Part shown: positions 20,134 to 30,710 of the stretch, piece after piece
Layout of the letters: every line of letters starts with the position of its first letter
How positions within the stretch are numbered: position 1 is the first letter of the stretch
DNA from: Sanderia malayensis
Lineage: Eukaryota; Cnidaria; Scyphozoa; Semaeostomeae; Pelagiidae
NCBI GenBank assembly: GCA_013076295.1
Contig: RQOL01000414.1
Span: 1 to 64,000 of the forward strand
Length of the DNA: 64,000 bases
Reading direction: 5' to 3'
Position numbers and translations under genes: made by a program
The notes under the pieces: generated by a model
The model's database searches: none
The model's input: only the letters and a program-made list of their open reading frames with translations
Told to the model about the DNA's origin: nothing

Positions 20134-20134
20134 A

Positions 20135-21365
20135 CAATAGGGGACAAAAGTCCCTGGGACACCTGAAAATTGCATCCCATAATGCTGTGCTTCTGCACAC
20201 TTTGTTTAATAACGCCTTTAGGTCAGATGCCACCCTCTTCTTTTTGTCTTTCAGAGTCAGCAGGCCTTTCCTTCTAGGGCGAACATACTGATAACCGGAG
20301 GTAGTAAACACTCGACACAAGGTCTTCTTACTTACCTCCGTGATGTCACATTCCTTTGCCACTTCCATCACATGGACATTAGGATTGCTTTCCCTCATAG
20401 TTTTGAACTTTCGAAGGAAGCGATCTTTGTCTCTGTGGCTTATAATTTCCGGCCTGCCACTCCTTTTCTTATGGACTTTCTCTTCCAGTCCCTCTTTGCA
20501 GATCCTCTCTACGCTAGACTTGGAGATCTTACACCGTCTAGCGATCTCTCGATAGGAGAGCTTCGACTCCTGCCGAAGTAAATACACGTACGCCTTCTTT
20601 CTCTCGCTGATAACAACTTGTTTAGACATTGTAAAGCCTCTTCAAGCAATGAAAATCACAGAAAATAAAGCTCTCAGTATCTTCTGTGATAAGAAATTCA
20701 TCGAACATTTCCCAGGGCAACAATTTCGAACCCGTCGTTCTCTAATTACGTAAATAGATCAAAATGAGGCTAAAATAAAAGTTTCAACTTTAGCAATACA
20801 CTACACACTAACCAAAAATGATACGAGCGTGGTTTTTTTTTAACATTACCGTACAACCATAACCTTTCAATTCATGAATTTAAATTCCACCACCTATTAG
20901 CATAACAAACCATTTTAATCACAATAAAGGCAAACACCCCGTCAAAATGGGGCCGTGCTGTACCTATGACGTCACTGGTACAGTTTAGGAAAAAAATTTT
21001 GGCATCATCGTGATCAGCACCCCGGAAAACCCCCTAATACCCCTTACAAGCACCTCAATATCTATTGTACTTTGATTTTCATACCAGACAATAGGAGACA
21101 AAAGTCCCTGGGACAGCTGAAAATTGCATCCCATAATGCTGTGCTTCTGCACACTTTGTTCTCTGTGAGCAGTTTGCGGCCCCCCACTCCCCCCAAAACA
21201 CTGTTGTCTTGTGCACCAGTCCTTTCTCGTCGTCGGGCCAAAAGAATTTCGGCAATATTGAAAAACACCGCCTCTACAAACAAGATTGTTATGGGGGAGG
21301 GGGATGAAGTATGCGTGTAAAACTTGCTAAAATCCTGGGTGTTCCAGGGCTTTTGTCCCCTATTG
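20135..21365. mobile_element. Internal-deletion derivative of the Tc1 composite element
   Basis: It starts CAATAGGGGACAAAAGTC after TA (20133-20134) and ends with the complement before TA (21366-21367). It keeps about 80 bp of the left end unit, the N-terminal half of the transposase gene (minus strand), the sub-terminal block and the complete right end unit at 21089-21365. Rep, spacer and the catalytic half of the transposase are gone. It inserted into the Mutator-like fragment. Confidence 0.85.
20207..20629 (-). pseudogene. Tc1 transposase, N-terminal fragment
   Basis: It begins at MSKQVVISERKKAYVY (20629), the likely native N-terminus, and carries the first HTH (LSYREIARRCKISKSS), SGRPEI and the second HTH region (ECDITEVSKKTLCRVF) up to the KDKKKRVA motif. 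The frame then runs into the element end sequence. All catalytic residues are missing. It is useful as a reference for the original start of the copy at 13768-14859. Confidence 0.85.
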
Positions 21366-21770
21366 TAGACCTATCTGCATCGTTGCCTTCACTTGATCTC
21401 CTGTTGTTAGCATAGCAAAACGGCCTCTTCACCTGCATTCCTTCTAGCTAATGCTCTCGACTTCAGTTCCTAGATAAAATACGGTGCAATCGAACAATGC
21501 CTTCGAAATCTTCCTCAATTTGCAATCTATGCCAAACATAAAGTAAAGTGTTAATATCGCAAAAGGGCCTGCCTGAAGCTACTGTGAGCATGCATTTTAG
21601 CCAGTGAGAAGCCTGCTTGAAAACTCTGGTAGAAATTTTGCCCCTAAAAGACAAAATTGTGGAGGAAAAGTACCCTGGCAACCATCTTTTCCATTGCTAA
21701 TGGCAATGGCTGATTTTTTGCCATGTTACTGTTCCTTGAATGAAGAATCGTTTGCAAGGCTCCATAGATA

Positions 21771-22352
21771 CACTGGGGTTCCAAAAGTATTGCAACGCCT
21801 GACAAAAATGGCATCTAAAAGTGGCTCGAGCCCTAAGCAAGAAAATTTACATAGCAATAAATAAATACCAAACGGGTTTTTATAGCGAATTTCTTTGGCA
21901 AAAATATACTCAGAATTTCATAAATTTTCGAGTGAAAACATAATTTAAACTATATCATATTGCTTTGTAGTAATGTTTAAAGAGAACTGCGAAGAGGTCC
22001 CTTAAAAATGTTTGCAAAAATTTATCGAAGTGAAGTGATTAAAACGCCAATGATTATAACTTCTTTCACTCAAAGCCACGCAGATTCTCTCTTATTTAAA
22101 AGAGAATGTTTTGAAATTTGAAAAAAAGGAAAGTTTTGTCATGTAACTGTCTTGACCTTTATAATTTTCAGTTGCAAATTATGTTCCCATTTAAAAATGT
22201 ATGAAAGTTTGAGTATATTTATGCTAAATATATTCGCTGTTGAAACCCGTTTTGTATTTTTATATTATCATTTAAATTTTTTCGCTCAGGCCTAGGGCCA
22301 CTTCTAGACGCCATCTTTCATCAGGCCTTGCAATACTTTTGGAACCCCAGTG
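21771..22352. mobile_element. 582-bp MITE with Tc1-like ends (CACTGGGG)
   Basis: Inverted repeats of about 70 bp start CACTGGGGTTCCAAAAGTA on both sides (left at 21771, right read on the minus strand from 22352), each flanked by TA. The interior has no open frame. It is probably mobilised by an unrelated Tc1/mariner transposase, because its ends differ from the CAATAGGGG family. Confidence 0.88.
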
Positions 22353-22709
22353 TAGTTCATTTTGGAAACGTTTAGGTCCAGAAAAAATTTTCGAAACATT
22401 TTTGGAAAATTTTGAAAAGCATAGCTGATAAAAACAAAGGCATCTTTAAAATCAAGACCCATCTCAAAGGATGATGTTGCTATCATGACTCGGATAAGTT
22501 GGGTTTCTTGAATTCTGCCAACACAAAATCTTTATTTTAACCAGCAGTTGCCCTTGGAACATGGCAACAGCCTTGTTTTTATAAGACAGTACACCATCAA
22601 AGAATTGCTGTCTACCAAGCGCTAAACTAAAATTTTCAAAAATAGAAGCAGCTTTCCTTACATTTGGGGAATAAATAATAACTTTCTCTACCTTTTTGTT
22701 GTGTTTCAA
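22353..22709 (-). pseudogene. RecQ-like helicase fragment
   Basis: Minus-strand frames contain EKVIIYSPNVRKAASIFENF and, after a frame change, MIATSSFEMGLDFKD. The second resembles motif V of RecQ-type helicases (T-x-A-F-G-M-G-I/L-D). It is only about 110 residues long and is interrupted by the MITE at 21771-22352. The possible continuation toward 21480 is too degenerate to use. RecQ-like genes are often multiplied as repeats in invertebrate genomes. This piece is not functional. Confidence 0.45.
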
Positions 22710-23010
22710 ATGGCCGATGTGCCATTCAAAAATATAATAATAATTTTTCTTGGCTTTAATTACATCATAACATACTATGCCTCTCGGCTGGTGAATAGAT
22801 CATGCTTTGATTAACAATAGAAAAACTTCGGGAAATATTTTCTAACTATCCTAAGCCGGCGGACACGTTGAGCAATTGGTAATAATTGTAATATAGAGAC
22901 TTAACAATAATAATAATAATTCTGAAAAACACCGTTCAACAGTGCTCAATACACATATGTGTAGAGCGGTATATAGAATTGAGTGATGTTCAATAAAAAC
23001 ACATAATTCG

Positions 23011-23050
23011 CTGCGACTCTGAGTTTCGTGCTTATGGACTCATCAGGCAG
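23011..23050 (-). ncRNA. Hammerhead ribozyme (type I, Penelope-associated)
   Basis: Read on the minus strand, CTGATGAG is followed by a short stem-loop GTCC-ATAA-GCAC, then CGAAAC, then a minimal stem III (ACT/AGT with loop CAG) and the cleavage triplet GTC. CTGC before the core pairs with GCAG after the triplet as stem I. Predicted cleavage is between 23015 and 23014. Stem II has one mismatch (a C facing a C). Position 3' of a Penelope ORF is where such ribozymes are known to lie. They are thought to process the element RNA. Confidence 0.82.
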
Positions 23051-23230
23051 ATTTAATGAAGAAAATAACCTACCAGCTGGAATATATACAAAATAATAAG
23101 AACAATAGAAGAAGGGGCGCTCTAATTACAAAGGGTTGTTAGGATGGGTCTATTATAAGTTAAAAATAAAGGACGTGTAAACTATTTAACTAAAGGTGTG
23201 AAAGCGTGATACAATAGATATGGTTGAATG

Positions 23231-24766
23231 TCAATAGTTCATTAGGTAAAATTTGTTTTCATGTCGGCATTTGGAGATAAGTTCAGATCGTTTGTTAAGT
23301 AGATTGTTTTTACTGTTCTTGATGATGTAGAGCTTTTCTGGAAGGCATAGATCGCACCGTTTACTGGAATTATTATAGGGGCGGGCTCTTGCAATAATGG
23401 ACCATTTCGTTGTGAAGTTGATGTTGTTGTCTTTTAGCTTCCAGATGTATTTAGATAATTCCGTGCTGTTAGTGAGTTTCCTGTGAGTAAATGTAGACTT
23501 GTGTTGGGTGTATCTCTGTTTGAACGTTCTTTCAGTCAGTCCGATGTAGTTCTTAGTTGCAGTTTGGTTAGATGTCGTAGAGGTTACTTGTGCATTGTAG
23601 ATGAGGCTGGTGGTTAGGCATTTATTGTCGAGGGGGCAATTTTCGTGGGATCTGCAGTTGCATAGCTTGATGTTGTTGTTGTTGTTGATGTCGTTAGTAG
23701 ATAAGATTTTCTTTTTATGCTTGTTTATGATGGTGCCCATGTTTTCCACACAACTGTAGGTTATTTTGATGTTATTCTTGTTAAAAAGGGTGTCGTACTT
23801 GTGTTGCTCAGGGAAGTGTTTGGATACGAGCTTTAGGAAGGTTTTACGAATGTTAGTTTTCACTTTACTGCTAAAAGGAGGATTATACCAGATGATGTTA
23901 CGCTTGCGGTTTTGTCTTGGTTGTGTTGCTTGTCGATGTTTGTTGAAGGAAAGTCTTTCTGTATATCCACTGGATTTTAAGGCGTCGTCATAAGTAGTTT
24001 TGGCTTTGTTAAATTTGTCTTCGTTGCAGGAAATGTCAGAGATTCGGCGATTAATGGAGTCAGGTAGCTTCTTGATGATATTGGCAGGGTGATTGGATTT
24101 GACGTTAATGTAGAGAGGCTGGTTGTTAGGCTTTCTGTAGGGGTAGTACGTTCCGTTGTTGAGATTGAATGTGACGTCGAGGTAGTTAACAATCTTGAGG
24201 TTGGCTTGAATTGTGATGTTCAGTCCGTGGGATTTAAAGTGTCTAATGATGTCCTTTCTTATTCTGTCGGCTTGTGGTCCTGTGGTGTTTCTGAATACGG
24301 CTAGTCCGTCGTCTCTGTAAAGTCCGATATTGTCTTTTCCGTAAGTGTTACATAGATTGTTGAGGATGAGAAGACCAACGAGCTCGCAAACTTCCGCGCC
24401 GTCTTAGCTGCCCATCGTTACGTCGAAGTTGTTGTTGTCCTTTTTCATCCACGCGTTGTTGTCATTGAAGAGAAGTGATTTCCTTGAGTGTATTATGATG
24501 TCAATGTCGCGGTCTAGTATGTTGGTGTATTGCCTGGCTAGGTTGATAGAGTCTGTTAGGAGTTTTTCTGTGATAGAAGGGTAGAAGCTTTCTATGTCGA
24601 AGACGGCAAAGGTGTGTTGATTCTTGTTGGGGATGTTGGAGTACCAGTTGATGACGGAGGCTGAGTTTTTCCATTGGTTAAGTCCGGTTTTGTGTCTGAC
24701 AGTAGTGTTGATGTTCTCAAGAATCTGCATTGAGGTCATTTTTCTGAATGACTTCTGAATAAGAGA
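23231..24766 (-). pseudogene. Penelope-like reverse transcriptase with GIY-YIG endonuclease (one stop codon)
   Basis: A continuous frame of about 510 residues with a single TAA at 24404-24406. Reverse transcriptase motifs are FAVFDIESFYPSITEKLL and, after the stop, the catalytic GLYRDDGLAVF. The linker has the CNCRSHENCPLDNKC zinc-binding pattern. The GIY-YIG endonuclease has IYNAQV and NYIGLTERTFKQRYTQHK with the conserved Arg. The protein copies its RNA onto a nicked chromosomal target. The stop replaces a residue (usually Tyr or Asp in relatives) right after FDVTMGS. The N-terminal part is missing. The frame is otherwise well kept, which suggests recent activity. Confidence 0.9.
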
Positions 24767-24773
24767 GAGGTCA

Positions 24774-25100
24774 TTTTTCTGAATGACTTTCATTATACGC
24801 CAGCCATTTTGCCTTGGAGTGACATACTTTTGTTGTTGGAAGGCCACATTGTTCATTTTGCTGCGCCAAAAACCAGCTATGCCAAGGATATCGAGTTCTC
24901 CAACGACACTCCAGTGTTTGCCACATCACAAGTCTCCCATTATTTTCATCAAAGTCTCAATTATTGATGGCAAGGAGACTGAGATGATGGATGTGCGTTG
25001 GAAATACTTCTCCTTTCACCATCAGTTCAAGGCCAGTGAGCAGAAGATGGTTACTCCTTGTGGTTGTTGTTTCGCAAGACTGTTGTTGGACATTGACTGA
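24774..25100 (+). pseudogene. SF3 helicase remnant of the second composite copy
   Basis: It starts at the Walker B-like NDF and follows the first copy through TPVFAT to the GCCFARLLLDID tail, with frame changes near 24800 and 24925. Walker A and all of the Rep nuclease are missing. It is valuable mainly because it shows that the helicase gene was part of the element before the two copies diverged. Confidence 0.75.
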
Positions 25101-26040
25101 AATATATGAACAATAGACAGCCTTGTGAACACGTATAATGGTTTTTGTTATAATTCTATTATTTTGCTGCATTACCTTTTGTTCTAATCAGTGTCTCGCT
25201 ATGTATTGTATTGGTGTCTTCCCAAGCTGGGACAGTTTTCACAACAATTTACACTAGGAAAAAGACAAATATTTCCATTCACATCTCGTAATAAATTTTG
25301 GAAATATGTATAAAAGATGTACACAATTTATGTACATGTTTTGAAATAGTAAGTGAACATAAGACCTTTTGAATTGCTGAGAAATATTCAAATAACCTCC
25401 ACGGTTTACACTTCCAAGAGATTAAAAGACAAGTCATGTGACTTTCTATTCAACGATTTTGTAAACTGTCCAATCTTTCCTTCATATGTCTGTGAAAGTG
25501 TTAAAAATAAATAAATAAAAATGTGTCCATTATGGACATTAGTGATGTACATCTTTTAAGAACCTCTTCATTCCTATCTGTGAAGGAGAACACCCTGTCT
25601 TTAATTATTATATACTGTAAGTTGTAGTGTAAATCGTAGGGATGCATACTATTTGCCATCAGCCTGACTTCCTGGTATGACCTCTTGCACCACGTGTATT
25701 TAATTCCTGGATGTGTCATTTGAAGAATACAAGTGCATTGTATTCAAAATATTAGTAGAAGCTGGAGAGTGAAAACAAACAATATTTTTCGACATTTCAG
25801 TTCTTCTCATTTGAACATACATCACGGGTTGACAACAATGTTTATCGTTTCAAATAATGTGACATATCACATATTGACAATAGTCAATTTGTACTAAACA
25901 ATAATACGAGAACTTCTACGTTTATTTCAATAACTTTATCCCCTGCTGCTGCAATCTACAAACAAGAATATTCCGTGCATAAATTTCTACCCAATTCTGC
26001 AACTGTATATACAACAATTTGATTAATACTTAGTTCTACA

Positions 26041-27102
26041 ACCTTTATTCTTAGAAATTATAGATAATGATTGTACATGCTTTGAATTGTCTTGTCTATT
26101 ATATCTGTATCATAATTAGTAATGGTATCTATAGTTCTGAGTTTGAAATCATTAAAAGTCTCTCTTGTTATCCTTCTTTCCAATGCATCCTTCTTCGGTT
26201 GTCTTTTAACGTTGTGAAAAAAGTTCTCTATCAGGTTGATGTCCGGGGACCTTCGTGGAGTTTTGACGACTTCTGCTCCAATGTTCTTCATTGCATCTCT
26301 TGCCATGGCACTATTCTGGCTTGGTGTCATTGTCCTGCAAAAATAAAAGCTTCTGTTTCCCTGTTAATCTCGCTCTATCTAAAAGTATTTGATGCAATGC
26401 CGATTCAACAAAATTAGAAAAATACCTGCCATTCATGGTGGAATACTCCTCCACCAATACAGCCCCAGCACCATAGCAAATACCTACCACATAGTGACAT
26501 ACCCTTCCACCTGGCAGATCCTTGCTCTCCTTCGCAGTAATTTCCAGGCCTTCACCCGGCTTCCTCCATACTCTGCCTGCTGGGGACAAAGCATCCTCAT
26601 ATGGATTGGATTTATGGACGAAGGATACTGTATTCAGGTACAGCAACACATCCTATGTCCAGTAAGTAGGGCTAGTGTTTTTCAACGCCTTTAGGGCATA
26701 TGCCACCCTCTTCTTTCTTTCTTTCACAGGCAGCAGGCCTTTCCTTCTAGGGCGAATATACTGATAGCCGGAGGTAGTAAACACTCGACACAAGGTCTTC
26801 TTACTTACCTCCGTGATGTCACATTCCTTCGCCACTTCCATCACATGGACATTAGGATTGCTTTCCCTCATAGTTTTGAACTTTCAAAGGAAACGATCTT
26901 TGTCCCTGCGGCTTAGAATTTCTGGCCTGCCACTCCTTTTCTTAGGGACGTTCTCTTCCAGTCTCTCTTTGCAGATCCTCTCTACCCTAGACTTGGAGAT
27001 CTTACACCGTCTAGCGATCTTTCGATAGGAGAGCTTCCGCTCCTGCCGAATTAAATAGACGTACGCCTTCTTTCTCTCGCGGATAACAACTTGTTTCGAC
27101 AT
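26041..27102 (-). pseudogene. Tc1-like transposase, second copy, frame-shifted
   Basis: Three minus-strand frames (27102-26884, 26871-26653, 26649-26058) together cover the whole transposase seen at 13768-14859, from MSKQVVIRERKKAYVY through SGRPEILSRRDKDRF, the second HTH, LYLNTVSF and LLFLQDND to INLIENFFHN. The first catalytic Asp is changed to Asn (LYLNTV for LYLDAV). Frameshifts occur near 26880, 26650 and 26320. It is inactive. Confidence 0.88.
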
Positions 27103-27858
27103 TATAAAGCCTCTTCAAGCAATAAAAATCACAGAAAATAAATCATAAATTCTCAGTATCTTCTGCGATCGGAAAATTTTGGAAGAAATTCATCAAACGT
27201 CTCCCAGGGCAAAAATTTGGAACCCGTCGTTCTCTAATTACGTAAATAGATCAAAACGAGGCTAAAACAAAAGTTTCAACTTTATCAATACACTACACAC
27301 TAACGAAAAATGATAGGAGCGTGGTTTTTTTTAACTTTACCGTACAACCATAACCTTTCAATTCAGGAATTTAAATTCCACCACCTATTAACATAACAAA
27401 CCATTTTAATCACAATAACGGCAAAAACCCCCTCAAAATGGGACCGTTCTGTACCTATGACGTCACTGGTACAGTTTAGGAAAGAAATTTTTGCATCATC
27501 GTGATCAGCAGCCTGGAAAACCCCCTAATACCCCTAAAAAGCACCTCAATATCTATTTTACTTCGATTTTCATACCAGACAATAGGGGACAAAAATCCCT
27601 AGGGGACCTGAAAATTGCATCCCAGAATGCTGTGCTTCTGCACATTTTGTTCCCTATGAGCAGAATGCGACCCCCCACTCCCCCAAAACAATGTTGTCTT
27701 GTGCACCAGTCCTTTCTCGTCGTTGGGCCAAAAGAGTTTTGGCAATATTGAAAAAGACCACCTCTACAAACAACATTGTTAGGCGGGTAGGGGGATGAAG
27801 TATGCGTGTAAAATTTGCTAAAATCCTGGGTGTCCCAGGACTTGTGTCCCCTGCTGTA

Positions 27859-28168
27859 GGTATGTATCACCTATATACACTACAAAAAGGTATCCTTGTT
27901 CCCTAAGAGCACTGAAAGGTGGCTTCAGAACCTCGGTAAAGACTCTCGTAGATTCAGAGTAGCCATTAGGCATACCAATAAACTGAAAATAGGAGTCAAC
28001 AAAGAATTTCAAGTATCTTTGATCTGATTCTGTAATTGGTACGCTATAAAAGGCATCCTTCAGGTCTACAAATGCCATGTAGGCATCTGGTTCAATCATA
28101 TTTAAAATATTTGTCAGGGACTCCATTTTAAGATGGTTGTAAGCAACAACCATTATGTGTGCGAACAT
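27859..28168 (-). pseudogene. DIRS-like reverse transcriptase fragment
   Basis: About 100 residues, with HLKMESLTNIL, FVDLKDAFYSVPI, YLKFF, GMPNGYSESTRVFTEVLKP and a catalytic-region VVYIGDTYL. The order and the LKDAYYSVPI / P-N-G / RVFTK pattern match DIRS-group reverse transcriptases, where the last motif is YIDD. Here the first catalytic Asp is Gly. The frame is cut at 27858 by the right end of the composite element. The tyrosine recombinase expected in DIRS is not in the window. Confidence 0.65.
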
Positions 28169-28730
28169 AATCCTGTTTTAGACCAGAGGGGGTAGGGGGC
28201 TTATTGTCACCAAACGAGAGACTTTATGAGATAAACTTTTTCTAGCCTAACTTTTGGCGTAGAACCCGAAAATGAATGTTGACCGGATGGGCGAGGCTGC
28301 GTTTTCATGATTTGTGGGGGGCTTAACTATATTTCTGACAACTATGCGAATTTGATTTTTCATGATCAATTTATTCATTCGACAAACTTTTTATCTCATA
28401 TTATTGAAAACAATTCTAAAAAATGTTGTGAGGTGGGTGAGGCTGCCTTTTCAAAATCTGGGGGGGGCGGAAATGTTATTTTATAGCAAATATGCAGGTC
28501 AATAACCGGCATTAAGCAACGATGCTTTACCTGACAAATAATCAGATGAATGAAACTGCAGAGCACCTGAAAGTGGTAATGAGGAGGTAGGGTTGAAAAG
28601 ATAGATTTCCAGGTGCTGAAACAATCCTTATAAAAAAGCAACTAAATTGCAGCATCTTTATAACATAACAAAAAAAATATATGTCACATACTTCAATGAA
28701 TGTTTGATACAAAGAAATTTCATTGCTGTG
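28169..28730. other. No gene; weak internal duplication
   Basis: A GGGCGAGGCTGC(C/G)TTTTCA-like phrase followed by a G-rich run occurs near 28290 and again near 28430, suggesting an old tandem duplication of about 140-150 bp. Nothing else is recognised. Confidence 0.4.
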
Positions 28731-28733
28731 AGC

Positions 28734-29300
28734 TTATTCGTCTGCATATTCCTCATCAGAGCTGCTGTCATTTTCACTGTCATTGCCAACATCTGAGCTC
28801 AAAGAGAAGTCGTTATCTGGAACCTCAACAAGAAGTTCTTGGACATCAGGAGGATATGCCTCATCGATCCAAGCAAGTTGATAGTCTGGAAGCCAACCAT
28901 GGTCAGTAGGGCATTTTTCATTTATCAGTGGAAAACTTGCTTGCCGCCAAATCATAGAAACTTAGTGTGCTCTCTTAGCATGCTTCTCTATACTTTGACA
29001 GGGAGGAAGCAAGGAAATATCGACTACTTTATTCGTCGCTTTCAACTTCTTCCAAAAAATACTCGCTCTAGCAGCAGTAACTGATGTTTTTTTCTTTCGC
29101 CCATAAATGTAGCACACAAATTTTCCAGGTCCTTCATTAGATTTTCTGATATTTCAGTGGAAGAGCCAATCTGACCAAAGGCCATTAGAAAGAAATTTCT
29201 GTTATTTTTATGGCATTCCAACACATTGGCTTTCCCTTTCTGAAGAAGCTTGATACAATGTCATCACCAGAAAAGGCATGTAAGCCAATCAATGCCTTTT
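28734..29300 (-). pseudogene. Fragment of a repeat-associated invertebrate gene of unknown function
   Basis: Minus-strand frames contain GLHAFSGDD (near 29280), NRNFFLMAFGQIGSSTEISENLMKDLE, then after frame changes WRQASFPLINEKCPTDHGW and PDVQELLVEVPDNDFSLSS with an acidic Ser-rich end. The order resembles a family of large uncharacterised repeat genes in cnidarians that starts LTGCDTTS and contains a GxxW C-terminal motif. I do not know its function. At least two frameshifts are present. Confidence 0.4.
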
Positions 29301-29411
29301 GTTGACCTCAAGGAACTGTTTCCGGCAGAGTCTGAAACAGATGATTTCCAAATTTGTTCACTGTTGCTGCCAATTTTGGACTTACGTTTTCTGCTGTTTC
29401 CTCATTAGAGC

Positions 29412-29735
29412 TCAGCGGTTCACTTGTGAGGTCAAAGTCCTCAGCATCAGAGTTGTTTCCCTCCGTTTCCTCATCATTTCCTCATTGCCACTTGCATGAC
29501 TTGCCTCAGACTGGCTGTCATCCTCCACTCTAGGCCTCTTTTTAGGGGGTATCTCAGATGCAGTTGAATTGTTTATGAACTTGCTAATTTTGTCAGTGAA
29601 GGATGCAAATAATTTTGTTTGAGTTACAGCAAATTGGTTCATGAACTGCTCCATGAATTCCTCTTGCTTGTTTTCATGACTTTTAGGCCCACGTGTTTGA
29701 TCTAAACTTTCTTGTTGATTTCCGTTCTCTTTCAT
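29412..29735 (-). CDS. Hypothetical protein, possibly a DIRS-type ORF1
   Basis: 107 residues starting MKENGNQQESLDQ. It is hydrophilic, with a coiled-coil-like EEFMEQFMNQFAVTQTKLFASF segment, then a basic PPKKRPRVEDD nuclear-localisation-like motif. A similar short protein opens some DIRS-like elements, and a DIRS reverse transcriptase fragment lies 1.3 kb downstream on the same strand. The link is positional only. Confidence 0.3.
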   Translation of the reverse strand: MKENGNQQESLDQTRGPKSHENKQEEFMEQFMNQFAVTQTKLFASFTDKISKFINNSTASEIPPKKRPRVEDDSQSEASHASGNEEMMRKRRETTLMLRTLTSQVNR

Positions 29736-29972
29736 TGTGGAGTACCTAGACCTAGGCTATATGAGGCAGAAAAGTATAAATATTATTGTATAAAAGGGGA
29801 TATACGAAAGAAAGAGTCCGATGTGAAAAATGTAAGTAGATAAATAAATTGTTTGCTTAAGTTTCCAACCTGCGTTCGTCTTCACGCATTGCAGAATGCT
29901 TTGTTCGCGCATGCGCTCTCACTTGGCCACTGTGCAGTAGACACAGTGAGAAAGAATGCACTTAAACCCACT

Positions 29973-30100
29973 TCCTGAGACAGGTGAGTATTAAATATCA
30001 GTAAGTCATTAGTTTACCCTGAGACAGGTGAGTATTAAATATCAATAAGTCATTAGTTTACCCTGAGACAGGTGAGTATTAAATGCAATATGTCAATAGT
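29973..30100. repeat. 44-bp tandem repeat, about 2.8 copies
   Basis: The phrase CCTGAGACAGGTGAGTATTA recurs at 29974, 30018 and 30062, giving an exact 44-bp period. The third copy diverges after ATTAAAT. No function is apparent. Confidence 0.9.
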
Positions 30101-30393
30101 GAACTTGGCTCTGTATCTTGGCAATTAGAATATGTAAGGAGCACTGACCACAAGAAGAACAAGGCAATATTTCAATAGTAATAAAGCATTTTATTAAAGG
30201 AAACAATATATTAATCTTGTTGATATTTTTAGTCAATGAAGATATAATGAACTTTCAACAGTAAACTCTATGTATAAGAAACATGAAGTACATGAAAACA
30301 TAAACATGAAAACAAATGTTAAACAAGAAGATAGTTACATTATGGGAACTAGCCTACACTACACTCTTTTCATGCTATTGCATTTTTTCAACT

Positions 30394-30520
30394 AATGCCC
30401 TTCCATACTACTTTTGAATGTTGCAGAATCATCTACAGATTTTTCTATAACCTGAAATGATTGGGAGGTGTGAGGCATTTGTGAGAAAGCATTCCATGCG
30501 GATGGATTGGCAGTAGTTGA
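30394..30520 (-). pseudogene. C-terminal end of the MADF/BESS-type gene, split off by ISL2EU
   Basis: The minus strand reads in frame from the ISL2EU left edge: STTANPSAWNAFSQMPHT and on to a stop at 30394. It continues the Pro/Ser-rich frame that ends at the ISL2EU right edge (35423). Removing the element restores one open frame, so this is the original 3' end of that gene. Confidence 0.65.
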
Positions 30521-30710
30521 ATAGATCGTTTTCACCCACGTGACCATGCGCATAGCAACGGTTGCTATCCGCCATTACGGTGTTCCAAAACAGAGGCGCA
30601 TGGCCAGCTGTGCGTTAGTCATATCTTGTTTCTTAGCGTTGACTCGCAATTTTCGTTACTTCTTGCGTACTGAAAGCTAATTTTTACCAATTTGGAGATA
30701 ACTTAAAGAG

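Larger units (their letters stand above)
22900..24766 (-). mobile_element. Penelope-like element, 5' truncated
   Basis: The minus strand carries a reverse transcriptase plus GIY-YIG endonuclease frame (24766 to 23231) and, downstream of it, a hammerhead ribozyme at 23050-23011, both hallmarks of Penelope-like elements. The 5' side stops abruptly at 24766, where helicase sequence of another element begins. The left limit is approximate, in an AATAATAATAATAAT stretch near 22905-22920. Confidence 0.85.
24767..27856. mobile_element. Rep/Tc1 composite element, second (decayed) copy
   Basis: From 24767 the sequence follows 12510 onward of the first copy: SF3 helicase remnant, spacer, minus-strand Tc1 transposase, sub-terminal block and a right end unit (27580-27856) followed by TA. 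The left part (Rep nuclease, 354-bp array, left end unit) is absent where the Penelope element abuts. It inserted into a DIRS-like reverse transcriptase. Confidence 0.8.

Noticed and set aside
23766..24304. Plus-strand frames in the Penelope region
   Set aside because: Antisense to a well-supported reverse transcriptase/endonuclease frame.
29042..29224. Independent small gene on the minus strand
   Set aside because: It fits better as one piece of the longer degenerate gene at 28734-29300.
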